The notes beneath the pieces are model-generated. The model had not been told where the DNA came from and did no database searches. It saw only the letters and a list, made by a program, of their open reading frames with translations. The position numbers and the translations under genes are program-made. Of a stretch of DNA of 64,000 nucleotides, positions 37,969 to 50,416 are shown piece after piece. The DNA is from Synanceia verrucosa (taxonomy: Eukaryota; Chordata; Actinopteri; Perciformes; Synanceiidae), in assembly GCA_029721515.1 (NCBI GenBank), contig CM056553.1, positions 5,742,849 through 5,806,848 on the forward strand, in the 5' to 3' direction. Position 1 is the first letter of the stretch. Each line of letters starts with the position of its first letter.

Positions 37969-40094
37969 CTAATCAACAGTACAATACTTTGAAAGATAGT
38001 TTTCTTAAAAAAAAAAGTCCTGAATAAGCAGCAGCTTCTCATCATGATGACTGTACGGGGTTTCTGAGTCACAGTTGACTGAAAAACAATGGTATAACAT
38101 CTATCCTGTGTTAATGATGAGTGTACAGTATTTAAAGGTAGAGATCAAATGAACTCAAAGTGAAGGCTGTGCTTCTTCCTGAGGCTAAACAGGATAAGCA
38201 GATTAGAGAAAGTACGGCTGGATGATTCCATTAGCAGATAGCATGTTAATGCTTTGAATCACATGATTTTCCACAGCATCATGTTCAGCTGGGCAGCAAC
38301 TGTAGCCCTGAGGGGCACCACCAGGGGGCTCTGGTTTCAAAGCCAAGTGCAGCCAGGGGCAATTAATCACCACGATGATCTCAAACTAGTATTATCATTC
38401 ATAAAATTTACTGATATGTCCACACACTGAAGGACATGGACCCCTCAGAGTGTTAGAACAACCCTTCAATTCAATGATAAGAACTCATCAGGCATAACAA
38501 TGTCTGTATAGGCTTCATTGTTTTATAAATTCTGAGAAAAAGTGAGTCATCTTTCTAAATTCCTCCGCTGGCAGATTTCCCACGACTCCTCCAACACGGG
38601 ACCACACAGTGAAAGCTCCTGCTGCTGCTGCAGAAGGTTTTTACCATATAAATGAAGTCACCTCAAAGGCTTTTTTCTTCAAGATGTACGAATGAGCTGG
38701 ATGCAGCAAACATGCCCGTTTGTCCGTTCCATTGTGTTTCACTTCACCTGGAATAAAACCGCTGTTTCCTCAGACGCTGCGACAGATGCGTTGGGTAACA
38801 CAGGGCGATTTGCAAGAGGGCATTTGTTTGTTTGACAGTTACGTGTCCCAAAAAGGCAAACAAGTCTAAAGGGATTTAGCTGGGAGCTGAATCTATTGTA
38901 TACATTTCCATCTTCCAGCTCCAGAGCCCTCCTGGCTGGTGTGACAGTCGTGACCCCGAAAGGTCTGCCTTGTTTCTAATTCCTTCTGTTTATTATATTT
39001 CTTTGTATCAAAGCTGCTCGTTTCCCAAGACCACCATGGAAGCGGCAATCAAATGTGGACAACAAGACAAAATACCCAGCTTTTACAGACAAAACCTCAA
39101 GGGGCGAATGAGTGTGTGTGTGTGTATGCGAAAGGGAGAGGGATTCCACAAAGTGAAGTGCTGACATCTGCTGCAGGCCCTCACAGGGCTGGAATGTGAT
39201 ACTCTCCTTTACACAAAGGGCCTTGGCCCTTGCAGCAGGCACAAGAAGACCTCTATATGCCCCTCTCCACGGGGCAACACACGTAAGAAGTGACTGTATC
39301 GATGCTCCATGCCTTCTATTTCCAGCCATTAACTCTGATTAAAACCACAAAACCTCCCTTCATACCTTGATGCAGGGGAGGCGGCCGCCCAGCGCTCTTT
39401 GAGGTGGTAGTTTCCGAGCTATGCGAGACTGCATGGGGGTAAATTGCTGCAGCATTGCATCATGTGTCTAGCTCAATGGTTTCAATATGTCTCCGGCTCT
39501 ACTCTGATTGTTGTGTCTGTTCTGCAGCAGACCCACCATGCAGTTAGGGGGATACGCTGGTGCATTTTGCCGTGCAGTACAATGGGAGGGAACCACATGA
39601 AACACCGTTGATGAGGTACAACAATGAGCAGGGGAGAAAGGAAATTGGGAACAGGAGGAAGTATTGTTCCAAGCGGCGTCTCTGTTTTGATATGACAAAT
39701 TGAGATGCTTTTAAAAATTTCCTTCCACAGAAACATTTAGCTGGAATGCACAACGACGTGTTGAAGAGTCTGATGTGATCTTTCATCTCTGTACGGGGAA
39801 AATGAATCAATGCTTTCAACAATCACTGCACGATCACAACAAGTGTCTTTACTTACAGAAAGTTTCCCTTTGAACGGTGACGCTCAGGATGTGAATGTTG
39901 TGTTTAACTGTGCACATGTTGTAAATTTGATGGACCGTGATGAACTGTTCAGAAAAAAATGAGTGGACCGTAAAATTACAATGATGTGGGCCAATAGAAA
40001 GAGAAGGGAAAATGTATTCATGAGCACAATGGATGGAAGTTGTGTTTTTGTTTTTCCTTGTTACTGAAATTTTCTTTTTCATGAAACTTACGAA

Positions 40095-40488
40095 CAGTGG
40101 CGTCATTAGGACTATTTTAAGAAATATTATATATTAGAAATATTCAGAAATCCCCCTAAATAATTTGCTATTGTTTTATTTCATTTTTTTTTAACAAAAA
40201 GGTGCCAACAAATTCAATATAAAGTGACCAGAATCATAACATTGCGTAATTCAGAAATCACTTAAATATGGTCAACCCCAGCTTGTTCAAAAACGGGCAC
40301 TAAGGTGCCCTCTTAGGAGATAAAAACGCTTAAGTGGCGAGAACTCGCTGTAGGTACCCTTTTTTTGTCTTTTCATCCCTGCTGTTCAAAAAAATCTATG
40401 CATGCCACTTTATATAAATACATATATAGCCAAATTAGCCTCACCTAAGGGCTAAGCCCCCCGTCCTTAAAACCTAGTGACGCCCCTG
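40095..40488. mobile_element. hAT-like MITE with CAGTGGCGTCATTAGG ends
   Basis: Left CAGTGGCGTCATTAGG, right reverse complement CAGGGGCGTCACTAGG, 14 of 16 matching. 394 bp, non-coding, about 0.9 kb upstream of the pdgfc start codon. Confidence 0.65.
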
Positions 40489-40679
40489 CAGACAAACATC
40501 ATGTCATATAGTGATTTGCATTGTTTGAGATGTAAGGTCTTTAGACCTAAAACTGCAGGATTCAGGATCATTTATTTTCTAATTTTGCTGTGGAGAAACA
40601 ACCGAATTAAACTAAATTGTTTGCAACAAGTGGAACTGCGTTTGACATTGTGTCACTGAAAGTGTGTGAAACACCTCAT

Positions 40680-41384
40680 CGGACCAGGCAGCAGCAACGG
40701 AACAGTTAACGTGCCGGGGAGTTTCCTCTGTGGGAAGTTGTACTTTATGTATAGCACCTGTTGTGCAGTCAGTTGGCAGTCTCTAAAAACCCAACCCCGG
40801 GCGCGCAGCGATACTTTATCTCAGTCTCCACTAAGTTATGACTCGAGAGCTCGCCAGACAACAGAACTGGTTTCTGTGTACAGACTGTATCGAGTTGCTG
40901 CACTCTCTCGCCGTCTCCGTGTGGGAGCTCCTGCTGTAATGCGTAAAGATCTGCGGGGATTTATTCACACGGAGTCAAGAAACGCACCGTGGACGCGCGC
41001 CTTAACCAAAATGCATTCTCTTATGGTCTCGTACCATAGATGATACGCCTGCATACGGACGCTTATTGCAACTACTTCCAGGATTCTAATCACTTAAAGC
41101 CAAACTGTGCCCAACTCAGTATCCAACTTTTCTCAGGCAGGTGCGCACTCGCTTTACGCAGAAGCGGTGAGGTCTGGATGAGGATTTGTCTTGATTTAGG
41201 GAGGTATACAGTTCACTTTTTTCCCAGACGGACAGATGATTAAGATTATGTGGATTCTACTCTGCCTTTACCCTCTCCAAATGTGTCCAAAACCGCACTG
41301 GTGTCCTGTAAACGACGCAAGTGCGTGGTGATACAAACGATCCCGTCAACAGCGCTTTGTTATCGCCAACTACCACTCATCCAA
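40680..41384 (+). promoter_or_regulatory. pdgfc: pdgfc promoter / 5' untranslated region (extent uncertain)
   Basis: Raised CpG and GC content from about 40690 to 41350, directly upstream of the pdgfc start codon, suggests promoter plus leader. Upstream ATGs are present. One short frame at 40939-41043 ends in a TGA that overlaps the ATG of the next short frame (41040-41243), in an ATGA arrangement. The transcription start is not identifiable by eye. Confidence 0.45.
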
Positions 41385-41496
41385 ATGATCCTTCCATTAA
41401 TATTCCTTCTTGCATCGCTTCTCCAACAATATGGCTCGGAAGCTGAATCAAGTCATGTCAGCAAATTTCACCTTCCAAGTGTAAAGGAGCAAAACG
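41385..41496 (+). CDS. pdgfc: platelet-derived growth factor C, first coding exon (partial gene)
   Basis: PDGF-C is a secreted dimeric growth factor with an N-terminal CUB domain and a C-terminal PDGF/VEGF cystine-knot domain. It is activated by cleavage and signals through PDGFR-alpha. This exon encodes a signal peptide (MILPLIFLLASLLQQYGSEA) and then ESSHVSKFHLPSVKEQNG, closely matching the AES..SKF..S.KEQNG start of vertebrate PDGF-C. The ATG at 41385 is the first in-frame ATG after an upstream stop; its Kozak context is weak (C at -3, A at +4). The donor is AACG|GTGAGT, phase 1. The CUB and growth-factor exons are not in the window. Human PDGFC also lies head to head with GLRB, which supports the call. 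Confidence 0.88.
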
Positions 41497-43662
41497 GTGA
41501 GTTGTCATTGTTGTTTCATAACATTTAGAAAGGAAAAAAGCACCAAATGCTTCATTATTTCAGGGTTTAAAGTCATTCCTTTAATGCTTGAGTTTAAAGT
41601 GCAATGAATGAGAGCGTTTCATTGAGCTTCAAAACACCCTTATCCAGGGTAGGAAGTGCAAAATTACCTTTTTACCTTTAAAGTGTAGCCATGTATGTTT
41701 AAGGGGGAAAACCCTCTGAAATTCCATGTCCCCTGGGGAGGTTTTCCCTGTGATCAGAAAAAGGCTCCATTCATGCTGCTGTGGCTCAAGGCGATGCAAT
41801 TTGCTTCAGAGCTGCACCAAATTTAGAAATCCACTTGTGTCAGTGTTTAATGTGACATTGCATTAAGTCAATAATTTCTTGCAATCATTATGAAATGGCC
41901 ATCACTGTGGAGTGCCTGTGGAGTTTGGATGGTGTGGTTCATCTTTCAAACTTGAATCAAACAACTGATTTTTCCAATAAAGCACTTGATGCTCCGACTA
42001 ATGCAGTTTATTTTCTTACCCTGGACATTCTTTATATTCCATTTTTATCCACAAGACACTCACTTATATTCATTCGTATATTAGTGATTAATAACATTTT
42101 TATGCTTTTTGGATCAGTTAAGAACAGCTGTTTAGTTGCTACCCTCTTTTAGACATTTTTTTTGTCTGTTAAACTCAGTTATTTTATAAGTTCATGTGAA
42201 TAAGTTGATAAAATAAATGGATTCAGAAAAATAATATATGACTGTGATTCCAATGTCCTGCAACTCTTCTGTCTTCTTGATTTATTTATTGAAGAGTTAA
42301 AGTGAAAAGTCAAAGCAAATTCTGTGCAGGAGGATTCGCCGAAATTTGGAAACTAAAAAAAGTTCTTATATTTGGCTTTTAACTTATCTGTAAAGCATTA
42401 GTAAAGCATTTATTAACCATAAGAAAAGCAATAAATAGTCATTCATTTAAACTGATGGACACATTTAGAATAGAGAACAGCATAAAGGGATAAAAGGACC
42501 TGCGACAGTTCAAAGCAGCATGCCTGCACCCTGCAGATGTTGCACTGGTTAAACTTCATTCATTGCTCAGCCTTCTGTAGCCACTGGGTTCGACTGGCCT
42601 TGTGTGAGGACATGCAGCGCTGACTTCACTACAGTAACAGTCAGGGCTGGGAAATCAGAGCCTCCCGCCGGGATCTCCAGGTTTAATCAGGACGGCTGAG
42701 AAAGGAAAACAAGAGCGAGGAGAGGAGGGGGAGGTGGAGGAGGTGGAGAGATGTTAAACTGTCAAAGAACTCTTTGAAACAGCGGTCACACACCGGCTGA
42801 AGGCGAAGCCGGCCGGGCCGTCTCTGACCTTTGACTGAGCACTCACCGTTCTGGCACGCCTGATTGCCGATGCTCTGAGAGACAATTTGATATCGATCTG
42901 AGGGAGGGGAGCGAGCCAGACCTGTCTGGCATGTTTAGTAGTAGTTGCAGAGAGAGTTATGGTCCCCAGTCGTATTAAACTTGGCAAGCGGCTGCTGATG
43001 ACTCCATAAGATATCAGAAGGGGCTGCCTCCCACTGAGGGGCCATGAGCGTTGTGTGAAGTAACCATCTGTCACAATAAATGATTATGACAAAAGTCTCA
43101 AAAATGTGAACTAGACGGGCTTGAACTCTGAAATGTACATTTTGTGTGTTGTGGTCACTTCTTCCTTCCGCCGCCATCGTGTTACAATATCATATATTGC
43201 ACATGTCCATTTTTATGCGTTTGCCACATGGCCATAAGGTTTTATGGTTATTAAGAAAAAACATTGCTAGAAATTGCATCTGCAGTTGCACTATAAAAAT
43301 GCTTTGTATGGTTTCAGGGGTGAGTTGAAAGTGAATGCATGTTCCCGTCCAGCCCGAACAACAACCACATGCTCTGCTCGTTCCCACAACTTAACCTTTT
43401 CTTTCTCTTCTAATTATTTTGCAGATGGTGTTATTTACATTTTAGGCTCATTATTTTCATTATGTCGAAGAAAAGTTTCTTAAAACTTACTCTTACTTGC
43501 AACTATTTTATTGGCAAATGTGCTCTGTAAGACATAATGCTGCCTCGATGTAGTCTATGTTTAATATTGAAATGGTCCAAATACATTTGGACAAGAGACT
43601 TTATCAAGAGATTTTATCAAAGTAAATTATTGGCATTTGTATCAAAATCCATAGTCTTTACC

Positions 43663-44075
43663 TGTGCCTTGTGCCAGCGTTTTTTGCTTATTTTGAGTCA
43701 TATTTCAAGACTCACAATATTTTGTACTATGTTTCTGAAAACACTGAATAGCTCAAATGAAAGAAGAGACTCTCTATTTCATCATGAAAGAAAATGTTTG
43801 TTTTTACCTTGTTCCATTCTTGTTTTATCAGAGGTAGAGTAGAGGCCAGTTTCACCAAAATCACCACTTTTTGTCCAGAATCTGTCCATTTTGCTCTCTA
43901 ATCTTGATCGTCTCCACTTCCTGCTTTGATCTCTGTGGTGTATACCGTCTCTTTATGTCCCTACAAATCCCAGAGGCCCCAATATTACTCACTGTGTGAG
44001 AGCCCTCTTGTGCCTGCTGCCGAAAAAACACTCTGACGTACTGTATATATACATTTATGGCGCTCAAAGAGTTAA
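43663..44075 (-). mobile_element. TTAA MITE, copy 4, reverse orientation
   Basis: Reverse complement of the family. The element's left end is at 44075 (GGCGCTCAAAGAGTTAA on the plus strand). The far end fades near 43663 without a clean TIR. Confidence 0.75.
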
Positions 44076-46148
44076 AGGCTTTGTAACTTGTTCCATGACA
44101 CTGAGATGGCCTCTGTTCATGCTACAGTGTTTCCACTGCCTTTTCTTATTCGTCTGAAGATGCATCTCAGCTTCCCAGGTCATCTCAGGGACCATCTCTC
44201 TTAGCTAAGAGTAGTCTGGCTTCACTTTCCCATAGAAGGCAATGTTTCCAGCCTCACCCAGCCCACCCATAAACACAGGTCTTATTAGAAAAATCCGGCT
44301 GCAAATATTAGTCGGAGATGCGGATTACCTGCAGATATTCCCACATATCCCATCAGAGCAGGTATGCGACGCGTCAGACCTGCCAACAATCACAGAGGCT
44401 GCTGTTCCGCTAAAGATTACGAGATTAGGGGAGAAGTGGGGTTATGAAGGTCACAGGAACATGTGCAGCTTTTCACGTATACATGCATGAAGGGTCGGAG
44501 GTAGAGAGGTGCATTGTGCATTCATTAGATTATGATGCAAACAAACAAGCACTTTGGTGGGGATTTAAAAATAGGAAATAGAGTGGGTGTACTGTGTAGT
44601 CAACCTCATCCATTCATTCATACATGAACAGTTAAAGCACAGTGAAGTGGGTGTTGTTTTTGATCATTCAGGGTTCCACGAACGAAAGTCCTGTTTATTT
44701 TTTTTCATTGGCAGTTTTAGGCCCAAAAATCTCTCTTTAAGAGTAGAAACTGCTTCATAAAATATAGTTTTTTTTTTTAAAATGTCAACAGTGGAAACTT
44801 CAAGGAAAGAAGGACTTACTGTAAAACTCTAATAAGCTTAAACTATTCTGATTGATCGAAACTTTCTAATGCATTCAGCTCTTTCAGATTGTGGGTGAAT
44901 TTTAAACTTATGACTTTCTTCCCTTTGGAGATGTTAGTTGAAGCTACTATTGTATTGTTTTATTTAGAGCCATCTTCCACCAAACTGACAGAAAAAAAAA
45001 TTAAATAAATGTAATTGATGGCCACAACAAAATAATCTATGACATTATCAGATCACTCAGGAGATGCCAATTTTTCTTCATTGAGGAAAAAACGGGGATG
45101 TAATTGAAATAAATATGCTTCTCCCATCTCAGTTACCAAATCTGTCCTGACTAGACCAAACATAAAGATTTATTTTCTCTAGGTGCAAGCCTTCTTTTCT
45201 GGCAGCTACAAGTGTAGCCAGCTGGCATGTTTTAAGCGGTTTCCATCGCACTTAACTCTGTGTTTTAATTTGAAATTACGATCAGCCTCTTAAACCAGTG
45301 AAACTAAACTAGCTGCTCTTGGAATCTCCATGCAATCTTTAATACGGGTCAGATGTTTCCTGAGCCTGCTTCCCTGGGAAAGAGGTTATACTCTGATGGA
45401 TTTGCCTGAATGACTGAATGCAGCTCTCTGCAGTTTGTCTTTGTAGTGGACAGTGCAACAGCAGCAACTGGTGTGCTCTGCTGAATTAAAACCATGGAGG
45501 AAATGGATGGGTCCAATGTTCAATGAACTCCACTGGAAGTAAAAAGAGTAACAATTACATTGAGTATACCTGCATGGATAAAAAGGTTGTTAGAATAGTT
45601 AAAAAAATCTTAAATGAAGCTAACATACTTTTTAATTCTAACAATGGATTTTAAGAGGCCCACCCATCCTGGAAGTCCCTAAACACATAAGTTCCTGAGT
45701 AAACAGAAAAATCCCCTAAATCTGCAGTTATATGTTTTTTCCATGATAGCAGCAGTCGAAACCCTCAGCCACTGAATACAGGCAGGTCTATGTCTATGCC
45801 GGGAGGAGTTTTCCCCTCAACATCTCACTCCAGAGTGGGGGACCCTGGATAACAGTGTCTATGTTTTCCCTGTCAGCACTATTTGAACGTGCAGTGCTGT
45901 ATTTGGCAAGTAGAGCATGCCACCGCCTGCCTGCAGTTTGTCATTTCAGGCGGGTGAGGGCACCGTCTTTCCCATCTCCTGCAGCAGCGAAGGGAGTTTT
46001 CAATGGATCTGGGTCAGGGGTTTAAGTTTTTTATTGGAGTAGAAATGTTCCCCACAGACACCAACTCTGTCTGGACTGAATCAATGTTGGCCAGTGATGA
46101 TCGACTGAAGTAAAAAAGCAGGAATATTTTGGTCTCTAAAAGCCGACT

Positions 46149-46175
46149 GGTGTGCCATATTCTATATGGCACACC
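46149..46175. repeat. perfect 12-bp hairpin
   Basis: GGTGTGCCATAT, a 3-nt loop (TCT), then its exact reverse complement. Unpaired flanks; no T-run follows. Confidence 0.6.
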
Positions 46176-48492
46176 CCTATCTCATTAATAATTAACACTA
46201 AAGTGCCTTTATTAGGGGTGTGATGATACACTATGAGACGACACAATACACAATACTGTGTTCACAAGAGTGACACAATATTTTCACATTACTTTTAAGA
46301 AAAATAAATTGACAAAATATATGACAGGACAAAGAGTCATTTAATTCTCTCTTTTATTAATCAGAGTTTAACTCTACCTCTTAAATAATTCATTAACATT
46401 ACATTAATTCTCATTGTCAAAATCAGTGTTTGGCGATGCTACATTTCATACTGTATAAGTTCTTAAATATGATTCCTATAAAAATCAAACAATAATTACC
46501 AAAAAATACATGAAATCACTTTTTGTAAAAGTCAGTGTTGTAATATCAGCAGCATGAGGTTTAGATGTGTCTGAGTTGAATGTGATCATGCTACTATATA
46601 ATAATGGGAACGCTTTTCATTTTTGGTTCTGGTGTTGCACTTTGTAGACGGTCCCTGGGCTGTGCTCATCAGGAACAATGTTTTCAGTGGAGTACCGGGG
46701 ATGTTTCAGTAAAAATATGGTTGAAGGTGTGTCTGAAACAGTCTGAATAGAAATGAGGGTGTTGGTGAGGAAACATATTCATGCTTAGCAAATATTTCTT
46801 GGGTAAATAATGTCTTTAAATAATGTCTTTGATGTGGTTCAGTGTTTCTCCTCTTTCACTTTCTTATCGGTTCAGTTCTGTAGTGGTCTCATTGTCCTGC
46901 TTCTGTTGGCTGCCCCTCAATGAGAAACACACTTTCTGAAATAGCACCAGTTTGCAGATAAGGATTGTCAGCTTAGCAATATCATTTCAAATGTTTGGCT
47001 TTGTCAATGTTCCACTACAAATGGAACTGTTTCATTGGCAGTTTGAAAAGATTTGATAATGCCACATTCTCTGTCAAGCAAAATAAATACAGATAACACT
47101 TGTATCATGTTTTTTTTCCCTCCCCCTTATCTACGGGATGAAGTTACTCAAATTGAAAAGCAATTTTAGCTTCCTTAGCGGAAGGACTTGGTGAATGTTA
47201 TCAGCTGTTCCTGCACAATGACTCAAGTAGCTTCAGTCTGACCAGCTGGCAACGAGCAAAGCAGCTCCAGACTGAATAAAACAAAGCAAAAAGAAAATGA
47301 GCAATTACGAGTCAAGTGCATGAGAGCTCCCAGAGCAGAGAAAGAGTGGTACAGTTGATAAATAGTCCCAATGCTACCATTGATTATGACGGGCAAAAGG
47401 AAGTGTCTGCCTGGTTCAGTCTAGTCTAAACATGACAGGTGGAGTTTGTCAAGATTACTTGTCAGAACAAATACCTGTCATTCACTACGAGTTAGCATTT
47501 CCACAGCTCCCTGACTTGTTCTGTTTTTTTTTTTCGTTTTTTTTTTCTTGCCTGAATGTCGTCCTGACAATATTTTACTGCTCTTACTGGCATATAGCTG
47601 TTATGGGTCAATAACACGTCTACAATACAAAGGAAGGCGTGCGTACTTGTTAGCAGCTCTGAAGGACTTAAAAGAGGGTAGTGAAATTTAACTCGAAACA
47701 GATTGATCAGGCATGGCATTTCTGTTCATAAACAGGAAAATAAGGGTGCCTCATGGGACAGAATTACACACCAAGGGATGTGACAAAGTGTCGGTATTTG
47801 AAAGTGTCGGAATGAGAACAAGCTGGAAATGATACAGAGTTCTAACCCAACCAATGTATTCCTCACATTTCTATGGATTTATATAGTTATTGCAGCATTT
47901 CAGTAATTTATCTGCATTTTGCATTGAACTCTGTGCATGTCAAGGCAAGCAAATGTATTCATCTTTCAGCTCAGTAGTATAAAAACTATGATAGTATGAG
48001 CTCTGGAAGACTGTCTGATGTACTGTAAATGCTGGCAACAACAATTATCACTCATGTTGTTACAAAACTCTCTAAAACAGAAGCTTCTATTGATAAAGCA
48101 TTTGAACGTCAGGTTTGTACAGCAGACCTCAGTCACTCTGAGGGGGACTGGTTGTCTTAAGGTAACTGGAATTTCACTGGATGAAAAATTCTTGGCAGCA
48201 GGATGAGTTGACCTTGGTTGTAATCTCTGCAAGGCATGTCTGTATAACTTGGCAGATGTCACCACCTCTGATCAGAGAGGTATCCTGTAATGACTCGTCT
48301 TCAAATCGGCTTCATGGGCGTCACCTTGCAGCTGACTGACAGGGAGCTTGACCCATATCAAGTGCTGGATAATCCCACAGATGTGCTATTTTATAAAATA
48401 ATACAAGCTTCTTGGTAACACTTTACAATGCCGAATCGTCCCTGATAGGCTCTATGTCAAGTGGTAAATGAAATGTGACCATCAGCCAACCA

Positions 48493-48946
48493 TTAACCCT
48501 TTGAGCGCCATTGACGTATTTATACGTCATTTAAAATCCAATGCTTGAATGTCATAAATGTGTATATATATGTCAAAGTAGTTTTTTGGCAGCTGGTACA
48601 GGGTGCTCTCTCTCACAGCCTGTGAGTAATATTGGGGGTTCTGGGATTTGTATTCAGGACATAAAGACACAGTGTACGAGATTAGAGAGCAAAGCAAACA
48701 GAATCCAGAGAAAAAGTGATGATTTTGGTGGGAGTGGCCTCTGCTCTACCTCTGATAAAACAAGAATGGAACAAGGTAAAACAAACATTTTTTTCATGAT
48801 GAAATAGAGAATCTATTCTTTCATTTGAAGTATGCGGTGTTTTCAGAGTCATAGTACAAAATATTCTGTGGGTCTTAAAAAATGACCAAAAACGCTGACA
48901 CAAGGAACTTTCTGTTTTATAAAACAACTGCCACTCAAAGAGTTAA
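48493..48946 (+). mobile_element. TTAA (piggyBac-like) MITE, copy 5, full length
   Basis: TTAA 48493-48496, then CCCTTTGAGCGCCA; right end CCACTCAAAGAG then TTAA 48943-48946. TTAA target duplication plus a CCY terminal base fits the piggyBac superfamily. Total 454 bp, non-coding. Confidence 0.82.
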
Positions 48947-50180
48947 GTCCTTATTGTGAGCATAGTCACTGATTGTGCTGTTCCTATTAAACCTGTACTA
49001 CACCATTTGTTTATGAATGATGCCTCAATAAGTATATAAGTAAAATCTCTTATAAATCTACAGATTTATTATGAAACTACATTATGACAAGACATTGTGC
49101 AAAGGAAATATTTAACATATTGATTATTGTGACTTTGAAATGACCCAGTTTCTCTCTTGCAGAACAACATTTTTGAATCAAATGTTGTGTTAATGTTGCA
49201 TTTCTCCAAGAAAGGCTGCAAACAATGTAGCCGCATTGCTTGATAGCAGCCTCTGAACCCATCACTGTGGCATAAACAAACTCAACTGGTCCCAATTTAT
49301 TATGTCTCCCTTCCTCTTCATTACGACATGAAGTGTTCCTCATGTGTGAAACCGAGCTACTGGATTCATCCGCTGCTGCAGAGTCATTTCACGGTTATCA
49401 AGTGCCATCATTAATGATGCTAATTTTAGAAAGCAGCGATGACAGTCACTGATGCTTGAGAAGCCTCATGCAGTTTCGAGCACACACTGGACACCTCAGT
49501 GCAGATATGATACGTCTGGTCTGAGCAGTTGAAAGGAGGATATAATGAAGATGTGGCAGCAGTTACACCATTTTACTGACTTCAAAATGTTATTGTGCAA
49601 ATAAAATGTGCACGTGCTCATTGGACTGGGCTCAGCTCAGCCAAGAAAATTAGTTTGAGAACACAATGAAAGTCAGAATGTATTTGAAACCCTATTTTGT
49701 ACTATACACAGTCCCTGAATGGACATGCAGTGTTCTGGTGTTCAGTCTTAACATTTGGTAGAGGATCTATCTTCTAATTAGTTTAAAACTAGCTTTTAAA
49801 TGGACCTCCTGTGAAACAATCAGTCTCTTTATTCATCTCAATTTACTAATTACACTGTAAACGATGACGAGCACTGGGAAAAGGACATCTTGGACTGTAC
49901 GTATATATTTTGGACTAGTGGTGCATTCCTGGTTGAAACTGCATGATACATGATATTGATACATGACAGGTTGCTATATAATACATGTCTAGTAAATGTC
50001 TACAATGGTAACTTGGAAGTTCACCAGTATACTCATCTTTCCAGCTGATGACATTTCATTTGTGTATATTATATTCCGACCAATAAGTTCTTAATCGTCA
50101 ACAGCTGGTCAACTTCAACAAACCTTTGATCAACCCATAGTTGTTTTTTTTTTGGTTCATCTCTATGTAGTTTTAAAACT

Positions 50181-50416
50181 AGGGCTGTCAAACAAATTTT
50201 TAATCAGATTAATCACAGGAGGATTATTTTAGATTAATCACGATAAATATCATTCATTTTTAATCTATATTAATCCTGTTTCATTTTGCATGAATAAACA
50301 GAAAGAATGGAATATATCTATAATATAATATATAAATGCGTAGGAGACATTCTGAGTCATAATTAAATCAGATTAATTATGATGATGGTTTACTCCGTGC
50401 TAATTTCAAAAGCCCT
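50181..50416. mobile_element. hAT-like MITE 'AGGGCTGTCAAA'
   Basis: AGGGCTGTCAAACAAATTTT at the left, TTTCAAAAGCCCT at the right. Interior AATCAGATTAATCACAG and AATCAGATTAATTATGATG are related motifs. A type recalled as widespread in fish. Confidence 0.6.

Larger units (their letters stand above)
32091..40679. other. intergenic region between glrb and pdgfc
   Basis: About 8.6 kb separating two divergent promoters. It contains a relic of a 'GACAATATAT' MITE (32461-32800), a TA microsatellite, a complete SINE with target-site duplication (32978-33316), a LINE-like 3' tail (36285-36380), a second such tail (37905-37968), and a hAT-like MITE (40095-40488). The rest (about 33330-36050 and 38000-40080) is unique sequence with no supported gene. 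Enhancers may be here but cannot be shown by eye. Confidence 0.6.

Noticed and set aside
40666..40938. Upstream part of a 125-codon frame
   Set aside because: It begins with GTG, not ATG; the first in-frame ATG is at 40939.
41250..41384. N-terminal extension of PDGF-C
   Set aside because: The frame is open upstream but its first codon is GTG. The first ATG is 41385, directly before the hydrophobic signal peptide.
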